From positions 54,089-118,088 of the forward strand of contig NZ_SKCD01000021.1 in the NCBI RefSeq assembly GCF_006542765.1: a stretch of DNA of 64,000 bases, read 5' to 3'. Under the pieces are notes generated by a model. The model worked only from the letters and a program-made list of their open reading frames with translations. It was not told where the DNA came from and ran no database searches. This document shows positions 8,708 to 17,882 of this stretch, one piece after another. Made by a program: the position numbers and the translations under genes. Each line of letters starts with the position of its first letter. Position 1 is the first letter of the stretch. Origin of the DNA: Paenibacillus luteus (lineage in GTDB: Bacteria > Bacillota > Bacilli > Paenibacillales > Paenibacillaceae).

Positions 8708-9652
8708 ATGGGCATGAACATACAGGAGACCATAGCGTCTCCTCTGGTGTGGCATCCACAAACAGCTGCGGAAGCATGGCAGCTGAAACAAACCTACGAC
8801 ATAGAGGCGGTTTACACTTCAGGCGGAACGCTGCTTCGCACCCAGTGGGAGTCAGGCATATCGGCGATGCCGCAGCATTTAATCGACTTAAGCGCGATCC
8901 GCGGTTTGAATGAGCTGAGAGTTGGCGAAGCGGGACTAGTGGTAGGCGGTCAAACCAGTCTACAGTCCTGCCGCTCGAATGCGCTGCTCAGCCGTCATTT
9001 CCCAATGGTTACCGAAGCGATCCGAACCATTGCGGCTCCATCTGTCCGGCAGCTCGCTACGATAGGAGGTAATGTCGCCTCCAGCATTGGGGATTCGATC
9101 GCAGCGCTGCTCGGATATGACGCAGAGGTCATCTGGTTCGACGGTACAAGAGAGCACCGAGCCTTATTATCGGAATGGCTGCATGAAGCAAGCGCAGCGA
9201 AGCGTGGGAATGAACGTTTGCTCCTAAGTGTGCTGCTTCCTTTTGAGGAATCGCTTGGGGAGACTCCCGTCAGCAATGGGGCTGAGGATTTAACATCGCA
9301 AATGAAGCGTTTTGGCGCTTACCATAAAGTTGGACGGCGTGAAGCTTTTACTCCGTCTGTCGTCACAGCTTGTATCAATGGCGTGCTTACCTGTAGCAAC
9401 GTTATCAAGCAGATTCGGATAGCGCTAGGCGGAGGGCAGACGGTGCCAGTCAGGCTCGAAGGGTTGGAGAAGGAAATAAGCGGTGCCGACGTTGATGGTC
9501 AGCTTCTTCGGCACGTATATGACCGAACTATCGAGCTTTTTGAACCGCGTGAGGATTTATTCGCCTCTGCAGCTTACCGGAAATCGACAGCCGCCAACTT
9601 GATTGTTTCTGAGCTTTGGAAAGCTGCCAAAGACAATACGAAACAACTTTAA
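8708..9652 (+). CDS. pucC: Xanthine dehydrogenase FAD-binding subunit
   Basis: FAD subunit of the xanthine dehydrogenase complex, 314 residues (CoxM/PucC type). FAD-binding loops are SGGTLLRT at about residue 37 and ATIGGNVASSIGDS at about 117; the CO dehydrogenase flavoprotein C-terminal domain follows from about 200. It transfers electrons from the Fe-S subunit to NAD or another acceptor in the cytoplasm. A GGAGGGG site precedes ATG 8708; the ATG at 8714 is an alternative. Order FAD, Mo, 2Fe-2S subunit matches pucCDE. Confidence 0.9.
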   Translation: MGMNIQETIASPLVWHPQTAAEAWQLKQTYDIEAVYTSGGTLLRTQWESGISAMPQHLIDLSAIRGLNELRVGEAGLVVGGQTSLQSCRSNALLSRHFPMVTEAIRTIAAPSVRQLATIGGNVASSIGDSIAALLGYDAEVIWFDGTREHRALLSEWLHEASAAKRGNERLLLSVLLPFEESLGETPVSNGAEDLTSQMKRFGAYHKVGRREAFTPSVVTACINGVLTCSNVIKQIRIALGGGQTVPVRLEGLEKEISGADVDGQLLRHVYDRTIELFEPREDLFASAAYRKSTAANLIVSELWKAAKDNTKQL

Positions 9653-9760
9653 TGCGATATCAATTGAAATTAGAAATGTGAATGAGACACGTTGCTAGAA
9701 TATCGTTGCTTGGATACGGAGTGTTCGTCTTTACTGAGCAAAACAGGAAGGGTGAGGCAT

Positions 9761-12037
9761 ATGCTTTTAAACCGTGCTAGTAGTGGAGAACGTTGGCGAG
9801 TTCGTCCCGATGGTCCGGGGAAGGTGACGGGCGGCTTGGCTTACTTGACGGATATGACGACTGACCATATGCTCTATGGCCTTGTGCTGCGAAGCGAGCA
9901 TCCTCATGCCCATATCCTATCGATTAATACGGATAAAGCGAAGAAACTGCCCGGAGTGCATGCGATTCTCACCTATCTGGATATTCCCGGCCTGAATGCC
10001 TATGGGATCGCGCATCCAGATCAGCCTGTGCTTTGCGAGGATCGTGCCAGATACGTTGGCGATGCTCTTGCGACCGTGGCAGCAGACACGCTCGCGGCTG
10101 CGCAACAAGCGCTTGAGTTGATCGAAGTGGACTATGAGGTGCTTGAGGTCGTAGATGATCCCGAATGTGCGTTGTTGCCGAGTTCGCCACAGCTCCATCC
10201 CGGCGGGAATGAGCTGCATCGCACGGTATTCAGCAGGGGGGATGTTGATCAAGGTTTCCGCGATTGTGCTTACATCGTCGAAGAAACGTATTATACTCCC
10301 CGTCAAATGCACACCTATATGGAAACCGAAGGCGGCTTGTTCGTGCCGGGAGAGGATGGGCGTTTGACCGTATATTCTCCAACGCAGCACGGCTTCATGG
10401 ACCGGATGCAATTGTCGCGTATTTTGAAGAAGCCCCAGGAGGAGATCCGGATCGTATCGAGTCCGATCGGGGGGTCATTTGGCGGCAAGGATGAGTTAAA
10501 TGTTCAGCCCTACGGTGCGCTGCTTGCGATGCAGACAGGAAGGCCCATTAAAATACACAATTCCAGATGGGAATCGGTCCGTGCAGGACTCAAGCGGCAT
10601 CCCATGAAAATAACGATGAAGACGGGAGTAGATGCTGCCGGAAAGCTTATGGCGCATCAAGTTTCGCTGATCTCTGATACCGGTCCTTATTCCACGTTAG
10701 GCGCTGAGGTGTTGAATTTTGCGACTGAGCATGTAATCGGCCCATATCAGTATGTGCATCTGGATGTTAAAGGCGTTTCGGTGTTTACGAATAACGGAAT
10801 GTCCGGGGAGTTTCGCGGCTTTGGCGGCAATCAGGCGATCTTTGCGCTGGAAGGTCAAATGGATCGGCTGGCAGAGATGGCGGGCATGGAGCCATGGTTT
10901 TTTCGAAAGTTGAATATGAGGCAATCAGATAATCTTGGGCCTTTCGATCAGCCGATCGCAATGACAGAGGGAGCCGAGCAGGTTTGGGAGGCTATTGCAA
11001 AATGCCCGTTATGGCTGGAGAAAGAGCATTTGACCCGAATGAGCAGTAGCGGTGATGAACCTTGGATTAAAACGGGAATCGGCGCTGCGTTCACTATGCA
11101 CGGAGCAGGACTTGGCGTCGGTATTCCTGATCCTGCAGGTGGACGCCTAGAGCTGGCGGCTGACGGGAAAATCGAGGCGGTATTCGGCTATGAAGAGTTT
11201 GGGCAGGGACTGCTGGCTTCTCTGGAGCAAATGCTGATTGAGCAGTTTGGATTCGGGGCGAAGGATATCCGAATGATTATTGGAGACACCGATGTCGTCC
11301 CTGACAGCGGTTCTACCACAGCTTCGCGGGCAACCGCAATGATGTGGAAATCGCTGCAAAAGCTGAAGGCGCCATTCTCAGGTCAACTGCTGCAGCGGGC
11401 AGCCGCTGTACTCAATCGCCCAGTTGAGCAGCTCCAGCTAGGGGAAGGCGGGATAAAGGGGACAAGAGAGAATTCGCTGCTGCTTTCCTACAAAGAGCTT
11501 GCAGATGCTGCAGGCGAGCCGATCCGCTGTGAAACCTCGTTTTCCTTTCCAACCTCGTCTACGGAGCGGGTAGGTGCCCATTATATGTATACCTATTCCG
11601 CTGTTGTCGTAAAGGCAGAGGTGAATACGCTAAGCGGACGCGCCAGAGTGCTTCAGCAATACCATGTGGTTGCCGCAGGTCCTGTCATTAATCCGCAGGG
11701 TTATTTGGGCCAAATCGAAGGCGGAAGCAGCATGGCGCTTGGTTTTACGCTGCTGGAGGATTCGGTCATGGAGAAAGGTCATTACATTGCCCGCAATCTA
11801 GATACGTATTTGGTTCCAACGATAGAGGATCAACGTGGCCTCGTCGAGGTTGAAGCGATTGAGCAACTGCCAGAGGGGGACGATTATGGACCCCGAGGTA
11901 TCGGAGAGGTTGGATCTGTCACGCTAGCGCCTGCCATTGCGGCGGCCATACGGCAAGCCTGCGGCAAATGGGCAACAAAATTGCCAGTGGAGCCAAGCTT
12001 TTTGCAGGAAGCGCCATTTTTTCTAGGGAAGGGGTGA
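9761..12037 (+). CDS. pucD: Xanthine dehydrogenase molybdopterin-binding subunit
   Basis: Catalytic subunit of about 758 residues, aldehyde oxidase/xanthine dehydrogenase superfamily. Visible motifs are GKVTGG near residue 20, the Mo-cofactor stretch GGSFGGKDE at about 240, GEFRGFGGNQA at about 350, and the C-terminal GPRGIGEVGS containing the conserved active-site Glu at about 720. It oxidises hypoxanthine to xanthine and xanthine to urate. ATG 9761 follows AGGAAGGGTGAGG; an in-frame TTG at 9692 would add 23 unrelated residues. Length matches B. subtilis PucD (about 745). Confidence 0.93.
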   Translation: MLLNRASSGERWRVRPDGPGKVTGGLAYLTDMTTDHMLYGLVLRSEHPHAHILSINTDKAKKLPGVHAILTYLDIPGLNAYGIAHPDQPVLCEDRARYVGDALATVAADTLAAAQQALELIEVDYEVLEVVDDPECALLPSSPQLHPGGNELHRTVFSRGDVDQGFRDCAYIVEETYYTPRQMHTYMETEGGLFVPGEDGRLTVYSPTQHGFMDRMQLSRILKKPQEEIRIVSSPIGGSFGGKDELNVQPYGALLAMQTGRPIKIHNSRWESVRAGLKRHPMKITMKTGVDAAGKLMAHQVSLISDTGPYSTLGAEVLNFATEHVIGPYQYVHLDVKGVSVFTNNGMSGEFRGFGGNQAIFALEGQMDRLAEMAGMEPWFFRKLNMRQSDNLGPFDQPIAMTEGAEQVWEAIAKCPLWLEKEHLTRMSSSGDEPWIKTGIGAAFTMHGAGLGVGIPDPAGGRLELAADGKIEAVFGYEEFGQGLLASLEQMLIEQFGFGAKDIRMIIGDTDVVPDSGSTTASRATAMMWKSLQKLKAPFSGQLLQRAAAVLNRPVEQLQLGEGGIKGTRENSLLLSYKELADAAGEPIRCETSFSFPTSSTERVGAHYMYTYSAVVVKAEVNTLSGRARVLQQYHVVAAGPVINPQGYLGQIEGGSSMALGFTLLEDSVMEKGHYIARNLDTYLVPTIEDQRGLVEVEAIEQLPEGDDYGPRGIGEVGSVTLAPAIAAAIRQACGKWATKLPVEPSFLQEAPFFLGKG

Positions 12038-12043
12038 GCGGAA

Positions 12044-12544
12044 ATGAGTGAAGAGGCCGTGAAGTCAGAATCCCCTTATGTGCTGCGCTGCTTCGTTAAT
12101 GGCAAGGAAGAATTAATTGATACGAAACCAGCTGCTCGCTTGCTAACCATTGTAAGAGATGAGCTTTCCCTTACGGGAACTAAGCGTTCCTGTGAAATTG
12201 GCCGCTGCGGCGCTTGCATGGTGTTAATCGAAGGGAAGGCGGTTAATTCATGCCTTACGATGGCTTATCAGTGCTCGGAGAAGCAAATTACAACGATTGA
12301 AGGAATAGCGGTGCAAGGCATGGACCCTGTTCAACAAGCTTTTCTGGAGGAGGGCGGCTTTCAATGCGGCTATTGTACACCCGGCATGATTATATCCGTT
12401 AAAGCGCTGCTTGATGAAAATCCAGACCCTTCCGATGATGAAATTGCTGAAGCATTGTCCGGCAACATTTGTCGCTGTACCGGCTATGGAGGTATATGGA
12501 GAGCGGTAAAACGGGCAGCGGAAGGGAGGCGTCAAACGACATGA
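12044..12544 (+). CDS. pucE: Xanthine dehydrogenase [2Fe-2S] subunit
   Basis: Iron-sulfur subunit of 166 residues. The plant-ferredoxin-type cluster site is CEIGRCGAC with a following Cys (VNSC), and the second cluster uses CGYCTPGM and CRCTGYGG. Both [2Fe-2S] sites are intact. It passes electrons from the molybdopterin centre to the FAD subunit. The gene starts 7 bp after pucD and its stop overlaps the next start (ATGA at 12541). Confidence 0.93.
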   Translation: MSEEAVKSESPYVLRCFVNGKEELIDTKPAARLLTIVRDELSLTGTKRSCEIGRCGACMVLIEGKAVNSCLTMAYQCSEKQITTIEGIAVQGMDPVQQAFLEEGGFQCGYCTPGMIISVKALLDENPDPSDDEIAEALSGNICRCTGYGGIWRAVKRAAEGRRQTT

Positions 12545-13026
12545 CAAGCAAAAATGAGCACTCCTATTATTTATTAAGAAGCATAGAGGTTTCCCGGCAG
12601 GCCAGGGAAGCTGGAAATACGCCATTTGGCGCGATATTGGTCAACGCTGAAGGCGAAATTCTATTGGAACAAGGAAACATTGAGATAACGGAATTCAATT
12701 GCACAGGCCATGCGGAGAGAACGCTGATGGAGCAAGCGTCGAAGAGATTCAGCAAGGATGAGCTTTGGCATTTTACGCTATACACCTCTGCCGAGCCCTG
12801 CGCGATGTGTGCGGGTTCCATTTATTGGGGTAATGTAGGCACCGTTGTCTACGGCATATCGGAGAAGCGCTTGGCGCAGATCACAGGTGACGATGAGCAG
12901 AATCCTACGCTCGATTTGCCTTGTCGCATTGTATTTGCACAAGGCCGCAAGCCAATTCAAGTCATCGGCCCGTTTCCTGAAGTAGAGGAAGCAGCGGTGG
13001 CGGTTCACGAGGGGTATTGGAAATGA
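12541..13026 (+). CDS. guaD: Guanine deaminase, cytidine-deaminase fold
   Basis: Zinc deaminase of about 161 residues of the GuaD/CDA superfamily, converting guanine to xanthine. The zinc and catalytic motifs are HAERTL (His-Ala-Glu) and PCAMCAGSIYWG (two Cys ligands). The ATG at 12541 overlaps the pucE stop and has GGGAGG upstream; an in-frame start at 12469 would lie inside pucE. B. subtilis GuaD is 156 residues. Product xanthine feeds the PucCDE enzyme encoded just upstream. It is unrelated to the amidohydrolase at 294. Confidence 0.88.
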   Translation: MTSKNEHSYYLLRSIEVSRQAREAGNTPFGAILVNAEGEILLEQGNIEITEFNCTGHAERTLMEQASKRFSKDELWHFTLYTSAEPCAMCAGSIYWGNVGTVVYGISEKRLAQITGDDEQNPTLDLPCRIVFAQGRKPIQVIGPFPEVEEAAVAVHEGYWK

Positions 13027-13523
13027 AAATGACGATAGATGAAATTAATGCATGCAGCCGTGAACAATTCGTTGAGCGATTAGGTACGATATTTGAATAT
13101 TCTCCTTGGGTGGCGGCATCCGTTTACCATGCGATTCCTTTTGCTAACATTGAAGCCTTGCACGCAGCCATGATTAACGTCGTTCGTGAATCAAGAGTAG
13201 AGGCGATTGTCGATTTGTTCCGTGCGCATCCCGATCTGGGAACGCGCCTTGCGGTAGGGGAATATTCGGCGAAGGAGCAGCATGGAGCGGGTTTGAATCA
13301 GCTGTCAGCCGAGGAGTATGAGCGTTTCTACGGTTTAAACCAAACGTATGTAAGAACCTTTGGTTTTCCCTTTATTTTTGCGGTGAGGGGGAAGGCGAAG
13401 GAGGATATTCTTGCTGCAATGGAGACAAGAATTTGGAACTCTTCAAGCGAGGAAGCAGAACAAGCGCTGCTTGAAATTGAAAAAATATCAGGGTTTCGTC
13501 TGAGGGAGCTATTAGTCGACTAG
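13023..13523 (+). CDS. OHCU decarboxylase
   Basis: 2-oxo-4-hydroxy-4-carboxy-5-ureidoimidazoline decarboxylase of about 166 residues, the last step from urate to S-allantoin. Signature AHPDLG puts the catalytic His at about residue 69, and FPFIFAVRG is the second conserved stretch. ATG 13023 overlaps the previous stop; the TTG at 13017 is less likely. In B. subtilis this domain is the N-terminal half of the bifunctional PucL; here it is a separate gene 14 bp before uricase. Confidence 0.9.
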   Translation: MKMTIDEINACSREQFVERLGTIFEYSPWVAASVYHAIPFANIEALHAAMINVVRESRVEAIVDLFRAHPDLGTRLAVGEYSAKEQHGAGLNQLSAEEYERFYGLNQTYVRTFGFPFIFAVRGKAKEDILAAMETRIWNSSSEEAEQALLEIEKISGFRLRELLVD

Positions 13524-13537
13524 AGAAGGGATGAGGT

Positions 13538-14503
13538 ATGATGCTGAAATTACGCAGCGGTCGCACGCTTTATTATGGGAAAGGGGATGTGCTGACTTAT
13601 CGCACCTATGCTACCCCGCTAACCGTCAAAGCCATAGCTGAATCCCCTTATATCGGGGACAGCAATGTCATTTTTGCTCATAATATCACCTTTTCCGTCA
13701 GCAGCGAGGTGCTGCTTACCTCTTTCACGGAAGGGGACAACAGGCAGGTCGTTGCGACAGATTCTATGAAAAATTTTATTTTAAGGCAGACCGCTAATTA
13801 CAACGGCAGCACGACGGAAGGCTTGCTTGCGTTCATTAGCAAGAGGTTTCTGGAGCGGTACCCGCATATCGATGCGATTGAAATAAGCGCAAGCAAGCTG
13901 CCTTTCACTTCGGTAATCGTAGCCGAGGAGAAGGGATGGAGCAATAGTCAGCTCGTCTTTCGCCGCTCCCATAACGAGCATGCAAGCGCCTCGCTGAAAT
14001 GGGCTCGCGGTGTTGATGGCACGGCTGAACTTACCCTTCATGAAAGTGCCTTAGCCCAAATTCAGCTTATAAAGGTAAGCGGAAGCTCCTTCTATGGCTT
14101 CGTTCGCGATGAATATACGACGCTGCCGGAGAGCTTTGACCGTCCATTATTTATTTTTTTGGATATATTCTGGACCTATACAGAGGCAGAAGATGCTTTT
14201 GACAGCAGGCGGGCTCGCTATGTCCCCTCGGAGCAGGTTCATGATCTCGCCCATACGCTGTTCCATTCCGCCAATTCGCCCTCGATTCAATATTTGATTT
14301 ATCGAATCGGAACGAGTATACTGAGGAGCTTTCCTCAGCTCGCTGAGGTTCGTTTTGAATCCAATAACCGTACTTGGGAGACGATTGTGGAGCCTGAGCA
14401 CTCTGCAGCAGCCGGCGTCTACACAGAGCCTCGACCGCCATATGGCTTTCAGGGCTTTACGCTAACTAGAGCTGACCTTGAGGAAGAAAGCGGGCTGGAA
14501 TGA
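13538..14503 (+). CDS. pucL: Urate oxidase (uricase)
   Basis: Cofactor-free uricase of 321 residues oxidising urate to 5-hydroxyisourate. The two T-fold halves are visible: catalytic Lys in YYGKGDV (Lys15) and Thr in ATDSMKN (Thr74), and the C-terminal uricase signature PPYGFQGF. It has two possible ATG starts, 13538 and 13541, after AGAAGGGATGAGG. It equals the C-terminal half of B. subtilis PucL. The stop overlaps the start of the next gene by ATGA, so the urate-to-allantoin enzymes are translationally coupled. Confidence 0.93.
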   Translation: MMLKLRSGRTLYYGKGDVLTYRTYATPLTVKAIAESPYIGDSNVIFAHNITFSVSSEVLLTSFTEGDNRQVVATDSMKNFILRQTANYNGSTTEGLLAFISKRFLERYPHIDAIEISASKLPFTSVIVAEEKGWSNSQLVFRRSHNEHASASLKWARGVDGTAELTLHESALAQIQLIKVSGSSFYGFVRDEYTTLPESFDRPLFIFLDIFWTYTEAEDAFDSRRARYVPSEQVHDLAHTLFHSANSPSIQYLIYRIGTSILRSFPQLAEVRFESNNRTWETIVEPEHSAAAGVYTEPRPPYGFQGFTLTRADLEEESGLE

Positions 14504-14883
14504 GCGGCCGGATTACGACTCATGTGCTAGATTTGGCAGGAGGAAAGCCGGTGGAGGGTATTACGATAGAGCTGTGGTATTTGGGAGAGCAAGCGGGAGG
14601 CGGTGACCTTGGTCAATCCCCAAAGCTAGTTGGCGCTTATCGGACGAATAAAGATGGACGGGTGGATCAGCCCTTGCTTGAGGGTGATGGGCTAAGGCCA
14701 GGCGTATATGAGCTGATCTTTGCGGCAGGTGATTTTTTTCGGCGAACGACCCATTTAGCTGCTATATCGGAGAGCTTGTTCGATTATATTCCAATCCGTT
14801 TCCATATCCGGGAAACTGGGGAGCACTACCACGTTCCGCTGCTAGTCGCTCCTGGCGGATACAGCACTTATCGTGGAAGCTAG
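14500..14883 (+). CDS. pucM: 5-hydroxyisourate hydrolase (transthyretin-like)
   Basis: HIU hydrolase of 127 residues, making OHCU from 5-hydroxyisourate. The transthyretin-like signature is complete: N-terminal TTHVLD with the active-site His, RFHIRE, HYHVPLL, and the C-terminal tetrapeptide YRGS. It lies between uricase and adenosine deaminase with the OHCU decarboxylase upstream, giving a full urate-to-allantoin set. Confidence 0.95.
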   Translation: MSGRITTHVLDLAGGKPVEGITIELWYLGEQAGGGDLGQSPKLVGAYRTNKDGRVDQPLLEGDGLRPGVYELIFAAGDFFRRTTHLAAISESLFDYIPIRFHIRETGEHYHVPLLVAPGGYSTYRGS

Positions 14884-14951
14884 AAGAAATGACAGGCATG
14901 TTTATCCAGCCTGATTGATGTGTATGAATATACCGAAAGGGGATTTTGACG

Positions 14952-16013
14952 ATGGCGTTAGTGAAGGAACAAGCGGCAGCTGTTAAGGCGTTGTTGTCGC
15001 AGCTGCCAAAGGTTGATTTGCACGTGCATTTGGATGGAAGCGTTAAGCCGGAAACCTTAGTGGAGCTGGCTAAAGAGCAAGGAGAACCTATGCAGTTGGA
15101 ATCGGATGCGGAGCTGCTGTCCCAAATGAAAGTAGAGGACCATTGCGAGAGCCTCAAGGAGTATTTAGATAAATTCAGTTTTGTTCTGCCCTATTTGCAA
15201 TCGGGTGCTGCGATAGAGCGGGTGGCATTTGAGGTTGTCGAACAGGCGGCCAAGGAAAATGTTCGCTATATTGAGGTCCGCTTTGCCCCTCAACTGCACC
15301 GTATGCAGGGATTAAGCAACCATGAAGTAATTTCCCATGTTATCGCGGGCTTAAAGCGCGGCGAGCAAGCCTTTGGTACGATAGCAAGAGCGATTATTAT
15401 TTGTTTGAGAAGCCATGCTGAAAACTTGAATATAGACGTTGTTGAAGAAGCAGCGCGTTTTTATAAAAAAGGGGTCGTTGCCGTAGATTTAGCCGGCGAT
15501 GAGGCATCATTCCCTGCTATTATGTTCCGCCGGCTATTTGAGCGGGCTAGGCAGTTAGGCTTGCCGATTACGATCCATGCAGGCGAAGCGGCTGGAGCGG
15601 AAAGTGTAAAGGTTGCGATTACGGAGCTTGGCGCGATTCGGATTGGCCACGGCGTTCGAATGCTAGAAGACTCTGAAGTTGTCGAACTGGTTAAAGATAA
15701 GCAAATTCCACTGGAAATGTGTCCGCTTAGCAATATTCAGACCAAAGCCGTCACGGGCTGGGACGCTTATCCCATTCGTCGTTATATGGAGCAAGGGATT
15801 ATTGTCACCGTCAATACCGATAATCGAACGGTGTCTGATACGACTATCCAAAAAGAGTATGAGCTGTTAATGGACCATTGCGGTCTTTCGCTTGATGATA
15901 TAGGGAAGATCATAATGAACGGAATCAAAGCAGCTTTTCTTGAGGAAACAGAGAAGCGGGGGTTAATTGCGAATTTTGCAGCGGAGCTTACGGCCCGAGG
16001 CATTCACGCATAA
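14952..16013 (+). CDS. add: Adenosine deaminase
   Basis: Zinc adenosine deaminase of about 353 residues. Motifs are DLHVHLDGS near the N-terminus (metal His pair), HAGEAAG (His/Glu), RIGHGVRM and a NTDN motif that stands where most homologues read NTDDP, keeping the first Asp. ATG 14952 has AAGGGG at about 14938-14943; the preceding in-frame TTG (14946) is less likely. It turns imported adenosine into inosine. It is the last gene before the terminator at 16097, so it probably ends the purine transcript. Confidence 0.92.
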   Translation: MALVKEQAAAVKALLSQLPKVDLHVHLDGSVKPETLVELAKEQGEPMQLESDAELLSQMKVEDHCESLKEYLDKFSFVLPYLQSGAAIERVAFEVVEQAAKENVRYIEVRFAPQLHRMQGLSNHEVISHVIAGLKRGEQAFGTIARAIIICLRSHAENLNIDVVEEAARFYKKGVVAVDLAGDEASFPAIMFRRLFERARQLGLPITIHAGEAAGAESVKVAITELGAIRIGHGVRMLEDSEVVELVKDKQIPLEMCPLSNIQTKAVTGWDAYPIRRYMEQGIIVTVNTDNRTVSDTTIQKEYELLMDHCGLSLDDIGKIIMNGIKAAFLEETEKRGLIANFAAELTARGIHA

Positions 16014-16096
16014 GACACGGAGTGATGATATCTTGTTGATATTATGCTGGTATGCCGCGAAATTAGAAAGTGTAAATGTGTGATTAAATCACTTTA

Positions 16097-16133
16097 GGGG
16101 CTTTGTGTTCTTTACGGAACGCAAAGCCCCTTT
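16097..16133. terminator. Terminator of the purine locus
   Basis: 14-bp stem, arms 16097-16110 and 16117-16130 with one G-U pair, loop TTTACG, followed by TTT. It separates add from the ADP-ribosylglycohydrolase unit. Confidence 0.8.
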
Positions 16134-16146
16134 GCTATGGCTATCG

Positions 16147-16175
16147 TTTCCAAATTCATCTATCGTTGCTATACT
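16147..16175 (+). promoter_or_regulatory. Candidate promoter for the ADP-ribosylglycohydrolase gene
   Basis: TTTCCA (16147-16152), 17-bp spacer, TATACT (16170-16175), 47 bp before the ATG at 16222. The -35 matches only four of six consensus bases. Confidence 0.45.
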
Positions 16176-16221
16176 GGATCTAGAAATTCGAAAATGGCTT
16201 CTATATGGAGGTAGCATAGAA

Positions 16222-17160
16222 ATGACAAATGTGCGGGATGGTATTCTTGGTTTATGTGTTGGCGATGCGCTTGGTGTCCCTGTCGAGTTTCAGTCACGCA
16301 AGACGCTCATGGACAAGCCGCTGACGGATATGATTGGCTATGGTTCGCATGCCCAACCTGCCGGAACATGGTCAGATGACAGCTCTTTGGTTTTTTGTTT
16401 AATGGAAAGCTGCGCGGCCCATCCGCAAATTGACCTGTATGATTTGGCAGATCGTTTCGTAGACTGGTTGAACAAAAGTTATTGGACGCCGCACGGGGTA
16501 ACCTTTGACGTAGGAATTGCAACCGCAAAAGCGATTGAGCGTTATTGGGAACTCTGCATACGGCCGGATTTGGCTGGCGGCGTTGACATATACAGCAATG
16601 GGAATGGTTCATTAATGCGTATTTTGCCGCTCGCCTATCTGCTTCGGAATGAACAAATGGAGGATCGGGCGGTGCTGATTGCTAAAGTGTCATCGGTTAC
16701 GCATGGACATCCTATTTCGATAATCGCGTGTGTGATCTATATTGAAATCGCTATCCATCTATTGAATGGTTCAAATTTAGAGGATGGCATCGTGAAAATG
16801 AGAGAATCGGTACTTGAATACTACAAGGATTTGAAAGTAGAAGATTTAAAAAGATTCGACCGCATCCTGAAAGGCGATCTCGGCAAGCTTTCTGAGGAAG
16901 AAATTCAATCCTCTGGTTATGTTGTGCACACGCTAGAAGCGAGCCTATGGAGCTTGCTGAACACGGATAACTATAGCGAAGCTGTTCTGAAGGCTATTAA
17001 TTTGGGGGAAGATACGGATACAACAGGTGCTGTAGCAGGCGGATTGGCAGGGATCTACTATGGCGTGGATGCTATTCCTCAAAGCTGGATTAGCCAACTG
17101 GCAAGACTAGATGATATTACGGATTTATGTGAGCGCTTTGAGGCAACCATAACCGCTTAG
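16222..17160 (+). CDS. ADP-ribosylglycohydrolase family protein
   Basis: 312-residue DraG/ARH-fold hydrolase, which removes ADP-ribose from proteins, nucleic acids or metabolites using two Mg ions. Metal motifs are GDALGVP at about residue 14, WSDDSS at about 51, and GEDTDTTGAVAGG at about 260, all intact. The open frame extends to 16105 within the terminator, so ATG 16222 with GGAGGT at 16207-16212 is the start. The next gene follows after 30 bp and may be cotranscribed. Its ADP-ribosylated target is unknown; no partner ADP-ribosyltransferase was recognised next to it. Confidence 0.88.
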   Translation: MTNVRDGILGLCVGDALGVPVEFQSRKTLMDKPLTDMIGYGSHAQPAGTWSDDSSLVFCLMESCAAHPQIDLYDLADRFVDWLNKSYWTPHGVTFDVGIATAKAIERYWELCIRPDLAGGVDIYSNGNGSLMRILPLAYLLRNEQMEDRAVLIAKVSSVTHGHPISIIACVIYIEIAIHLLNGSNLEDGIVKMRESVLEYYKDLKVEDLKRFDRILKGDLGKLSEEEIQSSGYVVHTLEASLWSLLNTDNYSEAVLKAINLGEDTDTTGAVAGGLAGIYYGVDAIPQSWISQLARLDDITDLCERFEATITA

Positions 17161-17190
17161 GTTGTAGGTAGAGATAGTGGGAGTGACGAA

Positions 17191-17718
17191 ATGCAAAGAG
17201 CAAAAGAGCTGTTTACCAATTATTTCGGCAATTACTTTCAAATGCACAAGAACGGACTGCTCGAAGAATACAAAACATACGAGGTAACAAAGGAAGCGGA
17301 AACGCAATGGTATGAGGAAATGATTGCAAACGAAGTGAAAAAGCTTTCCATTCGGAACTGGGATGCCGCCTTGCAATGCGTTTCCATCGCCAAAAACTAT
17401 CCTGACAGTAAGATAGTGGAACAGATCGTTGCATTTGCTTCCCGGCATATTATGTCGTCGGACAGCATTGTCAAGCTGATGTACGCGGAGCTTATGATTG
17501 AAATCATTAAGCTGGTCAAAGCTAACACCGCGATTGAAACGCTTCATAAAGCGTACAAAGAAACAGCGCTCATTTTGGAGGATATTATTTCGAAGCCATT
17601 AATTATAGACCCGGGCCATGAACTGCAATTATTTGGCTTGAAGGACAAACGCTCTCTAAATCTTAGGGCGGCGAACAGCATCGAGAGTATTAAGGCATTG
17701 TTAGCTTCAGATCAGTAA
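17191..17718 (+). CDS. Hypothetical protein, mostly helical
   Basis: Unrecognised 175-residue soluble protein with no signal peptide or membrane segment. It looks mostly helical, with charged segments (for example TKEAETQWYEEM and DNA-unrelated acidic patches) and a C-terminal RAANSIESIKALL helix. It starts 30 bp after the ADP-ribosylglycohydrolase gene with a GGGAGTGA ribosome binding site, so a functional link is possible but is inferred from position only. Confidence 0.7.
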   Translation: MQRAKELFTNYFGNYFQMHKNGLLEEYKTYEVTKEAETQWYEEMIANEVKKLSIRNWDAALQCVSIAKNYPDSKIVEQIVAFASRHIMSSDSIVKLMYAELMIEIIKLVKANTAIETLHKAYKETALILEDIISKPLIIDPGHELQLFGLKDKRSLNLRAANSIESIKALLASDQ

Positions 17719-17882
17719 GCATGCGGTTTACATTTGGCATTCAGAAATTCCATTATTTGAGCAGTTCGTTATTTCCAATTCGAGATAGAAATGATACATT
17801 ACAAAGAGATGGTTATTTGTAGTCTATAGCTTGGGAATTCGTGATATAAGGAAGCTATTATACGAATTTGGGAGTGATGTAG

